Under the pieces are notes generated by a model that was not told the origin of the DNA, did not search any database, and was given only the letters and a program-made list of their open reading frames with translations. A DNA stretch of 58,076 nt. Source: Anaerolineaceae bacterium. Lineage in GTDB: Bacteria > Chloroflexota > Anaerolineae > Anaerolineales > Anaerolineaceae. Below, in pieces: positions 54,606-58,076 of the stretch (position 1 is its first letter; every line of letters starts with the position of its first letter). The stretch lies in assembly GCA_016936755.1 (NCBI GenBank), contig JAFGXF010000012.1, positions 1 through 58,076 on the forward strand, written 5' to 3'. A program made the position numbers and the translations under genes.

Positions 54606-54701
54606 TTACTCATCCTGCAATATTCGTTTGGCCACCTTCGCCGCACCGATCATGACAGTCAAGACGTTCCCAATGCCCTCACCCTGCGCATGGATAAGCA
54701 T
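54606..54701 (-). pseudogene. Remnant of a CrtI-like oxidoreductase C terminus
   Basis: This minus strand segment reads AQGEGIGNVLTVMIGAAKVA followed by KRILQDE and stop, matching the C terminus of the FAD oxidoreductase at 56712 (AQSESTGGVLNVMTGAAKVA, KRVIRGE). Only the last ~31 codons remain, directly after the stop codon of the CDF gene (TAATG overlap). The rest of the gene is gone, so it is a duplicated or degraded copy. It is also an open 31-codon frame, so expression as a short peptide is not excluded. Confidence 0.65.
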
Positions 54702-56047
54702 TATCCTAATTGTTCCTTGCGCTTATCATCCTGGTGACGAGATGTGAATGCCTGCCATCGATCGTGAGAGCCCTCTTCAATAAAGGAACTGCGCATCGCT
54801 CGACGTGGGCCACGCGCCTGTTGCCGCAAATGCTCTTTTCCTGATATGGTTACTTCCAATATTTCACCGTCTGACAACCAGTTGCGCTCAAATAACTCAG
54901 CCAGACTCTGTGTAATCAACTCCACCATTCTCCCCTGACCTCCCAGTCCAAAGGCTTTCAAGACCGGATATGCTTCGAAGTCAAATGCCTGCGAGGTTTC
55001 TGAGAGCAGTTCACGACGCGTTTTTACCCGCCCGGCATCCACCAGATACAACATCCAGTCGCGCAATTGAGTCTGGCGAAATTCCTGGTATCGCTTCGCT
55101 AAAACCATATCATAGCGAGATAAATCCGTTTTATTGCTACCGCGTGAGCGAATCAGCTCAATGGCCAGATCGATACCACTTTTCAGGATCAGGCCTGCCA
55201 CAAATACACCCACAAGGGTATCCAGCAGCGTAAAATGAAGTGCTGACGCGATCAGACCGGATATAACAGTGGCGGCTACGATGACATGATTGCGCGAATC
55301 GATTGACTGGGTGATGAGGGCCATGCTTCCACTCTTTAAACCCACATATCTCTGATAGAATCCCAGGCCCAGGCAAACCAGTGCCGAGAGGATGGATGCA
55401 AAAAAAGTGAACCAATCCGTTACAGGTTCCTGTGGGATGAAAAAACGCTGGACAGCTTTAAACATTCCAATGCTGCCGGTAAGAAGCATCATCAACACCA
55501 GCACGATATTTACAATACGCTCCCTGTTGAAGCGTATTCCATAATAAACCATCAAGCTGGATACACCATCCAGTAATGTATCGGCGGAATCATTGAACAA
55601 CCCAATACTGCCAGAAAGCAGTGCGGCTGGCAGTTTAATTGCCGCAAGTGCCAGGTGCACGGCCACGCCGACTTTTGATACCGTCTTGGGCTGCAACAGG
55701 TTACGAGCCAGGTCTGCCGCCTGGCGCACATGGAGCAGTTGCTCATTTGCCTGTTGATGGCCAGCCTCAGTCAATGCGTACTTATCACCCTTGCGCTTGA
55801 CCAATCCCCTGGCAGTCAGTTTCTCCAGGTCCTGTGTCAGTCGTATGAAGTCCTGGTATTGCTCCGGCTTATATTGATAGAGCGGTGCCAGGACACCAAA
55901 ACGCCGTGCAAAAGCAAAGAAGTTTTCCCGAATCTCATCCTGGTTTTTCGCTCCATCCGAAAGCGACATGAGAACCATGTCTTCATTGTTATGACCTCTA
56001 TGCCGGTCGCGAATGGACTCTACATATTTGGTCGTTTTTTTACTCAT
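54701..56047 (-). CDS. Unusual CDF-like transporter flanked by winged-helix domains
   Basis: The 448-residue protein has an N-terminal winged-helix-like region (about 20-105), a CDF membrane block (GSIGLFNDSADTLLDG, then SIDSRNHVIVAATVISG) and a C-terminal winged-helix-like domain (KTRRELLSETSQAFDF, TQSLAELFERNWLSDG) in place of the normal CDF C-terminal domain. The second metal site is changed from HxxxD (site N/V, DSRNH), so metal choice may differ. The start at 56047 has GGAG nine bases upstream and overlaps the Fur stop by eight bases, so they are coupled. Confidence 0.75.
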   Translation of the reverse strand: MSKKTTKYVESIRDRHRGHNNEDMVLMSLSDGAKNQDEIRENFFAFARRFGVLAPLYQYKPEQYQDFIRLTQDLEKLTARGLVKRKGDKYALTEAGHQQANEQLLHVRQAADLARNLLQPKTVSKVGVAVHLALAAIKLPAALLSGSIGLFNDSADTLLDGVSSLMVYYGIRFNRERIVNIVLVLMMLLTGSIGMFKAVQRFFIPQEPVTDWFTFFASILSALVCLGLGFYQRYVGLKSGSMALITQSIDSRNHVIVAATVISGLIASALHFTLLDTLVGVFVAGLILKSGIDLAIELIRSRGSNKTDLSRYDMVLAKRYQEFRQTQLRDWMLYLVDAGRVKTRRELLSETSQAFDFEAYPVLKAFGLGGQGRMVELITQSLAELFERNWLSDGEILEVTISGKEHLRQQARGPRRAMRSSFIEEGSHDRWQAFTSRHQDDKRKEQLG

Positions 56048-56483
56048 TATTTCCATCTCCACTACGGCATTGTGCACAATAACCACTCAGATGGATAGCA
56101 ACATCCAACACCTGTAAACCTTCCTTTTCACACAGATCGCGAGCCAGGTTCAACACTTGTGGATACCGGCATTCCATGACTCTTCCGCACTTAATACAGG
56201 AAAAATGATAATGCGGCTGGTTATTTTGAACTGTCTCAAAATGACCGTGATCCTGCCCAAATTGGTGTTCATTCACCAGCCCCATCTCCTTCAACAATGC
56301 CAAAGTTCGATAGACGGTTGCCAGACCAATTCGATTATTTTTTTGCCTGGCGCGCTCGAATATTGTTTCTGCATCCAGGTGCTCACGACTTTGTTCCAGG
56401 ATCTCAAAGACAAGCTTGCGGGCCTGGGTAAGCTTTCGTCCCTGGCTGCGAATTGAGGTGGTCAGATCAAGTTTGTCATTCAT
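56040..56483 (-). CDS. Fur-family metal-dependent repressor
   Basis: A 147-residue Fur/Zur/PerR protein: winged helix with RLTQARKLVFEILEQ-like and NRIGLATVYRTLALLKEMGLV, HHFETV-type metal ligands (HGHFETVQNNQPHYHFSC) and the structural zinc pairs CIKC and CAQC. The exact sub-type cannot be settled, though operator and target suggest metal efflux control, such as iron, zinc or manganese. It is translationally coupled to the CDF gene. Confidence 0.9.
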   Translation of the reverse strand: MNDKLDLTTSIRSQGRKLTQARKLVFEILEQSREHLDAETIFERARQKNNRIGLATVYRTLALLKEMGLVNEHQFGQDHGHFETVQNNQPHYHFSCIKCGRVMECRYPQVLNLARDLCEKEGLQVLDVAIHLSGYCAQCRSGDGNNE

Positions 56484-56533
56484 CTTGGTTCTCTGTGATT
56501 GAATTTATCTGATTAAAGCTGCAATCAATCTTA

Positions 56534-56556
56534 TTGAGAATAATTATTATTATCAA
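56534..56556 (-). promoter_or_regulatory. Fur-box-like operator
   Basis: The minus strand reads TTGATAATAATAATTATTCT followed by CAA, close to the TGATAATnATTATCA type of Fur/Zur site, directly downstream of the -10 and over the expected start point. Confidence 0.65.
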
Positions 56557-56584
56557 TTATAAATATATACACAAATATATGCAA
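56556..56584 (-). promoter_or_regulatory. Promoter of the fur-CDF operon
   Basis: TTGCAT (56579-56584, minus strand), 17 bases, TATAAT (56556-56561). Overlaps the start of the Fur-like box. Confidence 0.75.
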
Positions 56585-56711
56585 GGGGATTCAGGTTTTC
56601 TCAGGTTGGTCTGTTTAATCGTGAAATGATCAGTAGAAGTGATACCCCAAAGGAAACCTGATGGCTTAAAAATGATGAATCAATTGCTCGTAGAACCCTG
56701 TCTTTTCAGCG

Positions 56712-58076
56712 TTATCCCGCTCTTTCCCCCCGGATAACCCGTTTCGCCACCTTTGCCGCGCCGGTCATGACATTCAAAACCCCGCCGGTCGACTCACTCT
56801 GCGCGCCGATGAACCACAACCCCTCGATGGGAGTCTCATGTGCGGGTGGTTTATTGCCCATCACCGGCGGCATACCACCGAAGGAGTGATGCTTCAGGTG
56901 GGTGCGTTCCCGGAAATCCTCGGGGGTCAGTATTAAACGTGTTTTCGTATGGGCCTTCAGCCCGGGTATATGTTCCTCGGCGCAGGCTACCAGTTTTGCT
57001 GCCAGCTCTTCCTTGCGGGCGTTCCAATCCCCCACAGCCAGCACATCCGGCGCAACAGTATAGATGGTGACCGCGTGTTTTCCGGCCGGCGCCATGGCCG
57101 GCGAGTGCATGGAGGGGACATAGATCAGGAAACCCTCGCGACCTTCGTGGTAAACGCCGTTTCTCAGCCGGTGAACCGAACCTTCCAGGTCCTGGGTCTT
57201 GTAGTAATAACACAGTGCCTTGGGTTGGTAACGCGAAGGATCGAAATCAATACCCAGCTGAACCATGAAAACCGATTCCATCAGGCGATTGGCCTCGAGT
57301 TGTTCGATCAGGTCAGTTGGAATCTTATCCTTGCCGACCAGGTCATAATACAATTCCTTCATACCTCCGGAGGCCAGGATCACATCCGCTGTCTCAATGC
57401 TCCCATCTTCCAGTTCGACCCCGCTTGCCCGTCGGTCATTGATGATGATCCGTTTCACGGTCTTATCGGTCAAAACGCGACCACCAAATTGGATGATCAC
57501 CCCCAGCATGGCGTCCACCAGGCTCTGGCAGCCATTCAACAGGTATATATAAGCTGTTTGCGCAGAAAGTGACCCCGGGTAGGTTGGAATGCGTTTTTCA
57601 AAGGCCGTTTCGAGGTGCAGCGAGGGCACCCCCAGCGCCGGAAACTCACTGGGAGCGGTGACGAAATCAGCCACGATGCCCAGGAATAATGTTTTTAATA
57701 CCGGGGATTGAAAAAAGTGGTCCATCAATTGCCCGCCGTTCCAGGAGCTGTATTGCTTGACCCCCTGGAAAGCCAATAACATCCGCAGCCTGGACCACAG
57801 TTTTATCAAACCAGCGCTCGATTCTGACTGGCGCGCCAACGACATCAGATTGATCATGCGATCGTAGAAACGGTAATACCGGTCAAGGTCGGGAGCTTCT
57901 GCCGGAAAGAGTCCCTTTAATTTATCCCGCCGCCAGTACGGCCCGGCATATTCTGCCGGTGGCTGGAGTGTGAAATCAGGCATGGATAAGCTGCGGTCCT
58001 CATGTATGGCCGGGACCTGATCGCTGATACCCAGGTCTTCCAGGATCAAGCGGCCTTTATCACCCGGGGCAAAACC
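56712..58076 (-). CDS. CrtI-like FAD/NAD(P) oxidoreductase (5' end outside the window)
   Basis: At least 454 residues in frame, the start being cut by the window edge; the visible codons continue upstream (GFAPGDKGR before LILEDLG). The family is the phytoene desaturase / retinol saturase group of FAD proteins: YLLNGCQSLVDAMLGVIIQFGGRV (hydrophobic block and the loop before the product site), ASGVELEDGSIETADVILASGG, and the C-terminal FAD motif GLWFIGAQSESTGGVLNVM. The N-terminal FAD loop lies outside. The C terminus shares a copy at 54606-54701. Confidence 0.85.
   Translation of the reverse strand, partial: GFAPGDKGRLILEDLGISDQVPAIHEDRSLSMPDFTLQPPAEYAGPYWRRDKLKGLFPAEAPDLDRYYRFYDRMINLMSLARQSESSAGLIKLWSRLRMLLAFQGVKQYSSWNGGQLMDHFFQSPVLKTLFLGIVADFVTAPSEFPALGVPSLHLETAFEKRIPTYPGSLSAQTAYIYLLNGCQSLVDAMLGVIIQFGGRVLTDKTVKRIIINDRRASGVELEDGSIETADVILASGGMKELYYDLVGKDKIPTDLIEQLEANRLMESVFMVQLGIDFDPSRYQPKALCYYYKTQDLEGSVHRLRNGVYHEGREGFLIYVPSMHSPAMAPAGKHAVTIYTVAPDVLAVGDWNARKEELAAKLVACAEEHIPGLKAHTKTRLILTPEDFRERTHLKHHSFGGMPPVMGNKPPAHETPIEGLWFIGAQSESTGGVLNVMTGAAKVAKRVIRGERAG

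Overview
The window looks like chromosomal DNA of a Chloroflexota bacterium, most likely of the class Anaerolineae. This is an inference from the gene set: a DHH-CBS-poly(A) polymerase fusion, a short-type prolyl-tRNA synthetase, a DUF6504/radical SAM pair, an ATP synthase b-delta fusion and many tandem GNAT proteins. I could not run a phylogeny. Base composition is moderate, and most starts carry a clear AGGAGG-type ribosome binding site. No rRNA, tRNA, CRISPR array or complete insertion sequence was seen, and no stretch longer than 300 bases lacks a gene.

Layout. Positions 1-7.4 kb, mostly minus strand: clpC, a lone Clp N-domain protein, two GNAT proteins, an AI-2E type transporter and an FHA protein. 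7.5-20 kb, minus strand housekeeping: pnp and rpsO with leader hairpins and terminators, then a string fusA2-like, small ORF, MazG-like, LOG-like, proS, HEAT protein, and further on a DHH/CBS/tRNA nucleotidyltransferase. 20-24.4 kb, plus strand operon: ThiF-like, M1 peptidase lipoprotein, PIG-L deacetylase, flavin reductase-like, NUDIX. 24.4-30 kb, minus strand: murE-like, the Fo half of an ATP synthase (atpI-like, atpB, atpE, fused b-delta), a membrane protein and a CDF transporter. The F1 genes are not here.

30-40.6 kb: a secreted cysteine-rich protein is followed by a thioredoxin-DsbD-like fusion. A sulfur operon (ArsR, sulfide:quinone oxidoreductase-like, TusE/DsrC-like, DsrE-like) has a legible promoter and repeated operator. 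Then come a CBS protein, an MFS exporter, a DUF2089/SHOCT-like pair, DUF6504, a radical SAM HhH protein and a GH25 muramidase. 40.8-44.6 kb: glycosyltransferase, HtrA-like protease, MFS protein and a small conserved protein.

44.7-52.4 kb is the most interesting part: a compact plus strand catabolic operon made of an IclR regulator, an IolD-like TPP enzyme, a split transketolase, an RpiB-like isomerase, a GPH symporter and a Gfo/Idh/MocA dehydrogenase, closed by a terminator. It combines two kinds of TPP C-C bond enzymes without any kinase, and I do not recognise a described pathway with exactly this set. The last part, 52.5-58 kb, holds membrane proteins (DUF2892, YhhN-like, an 8-TM protein), a Fur-regulated unusual CDF transporter with winged-helix ends, and a CrtI-like FAD oxidoreductase cut by the window edge, a 31-codon C-terminal remnant of which lies at 54.6 kb.
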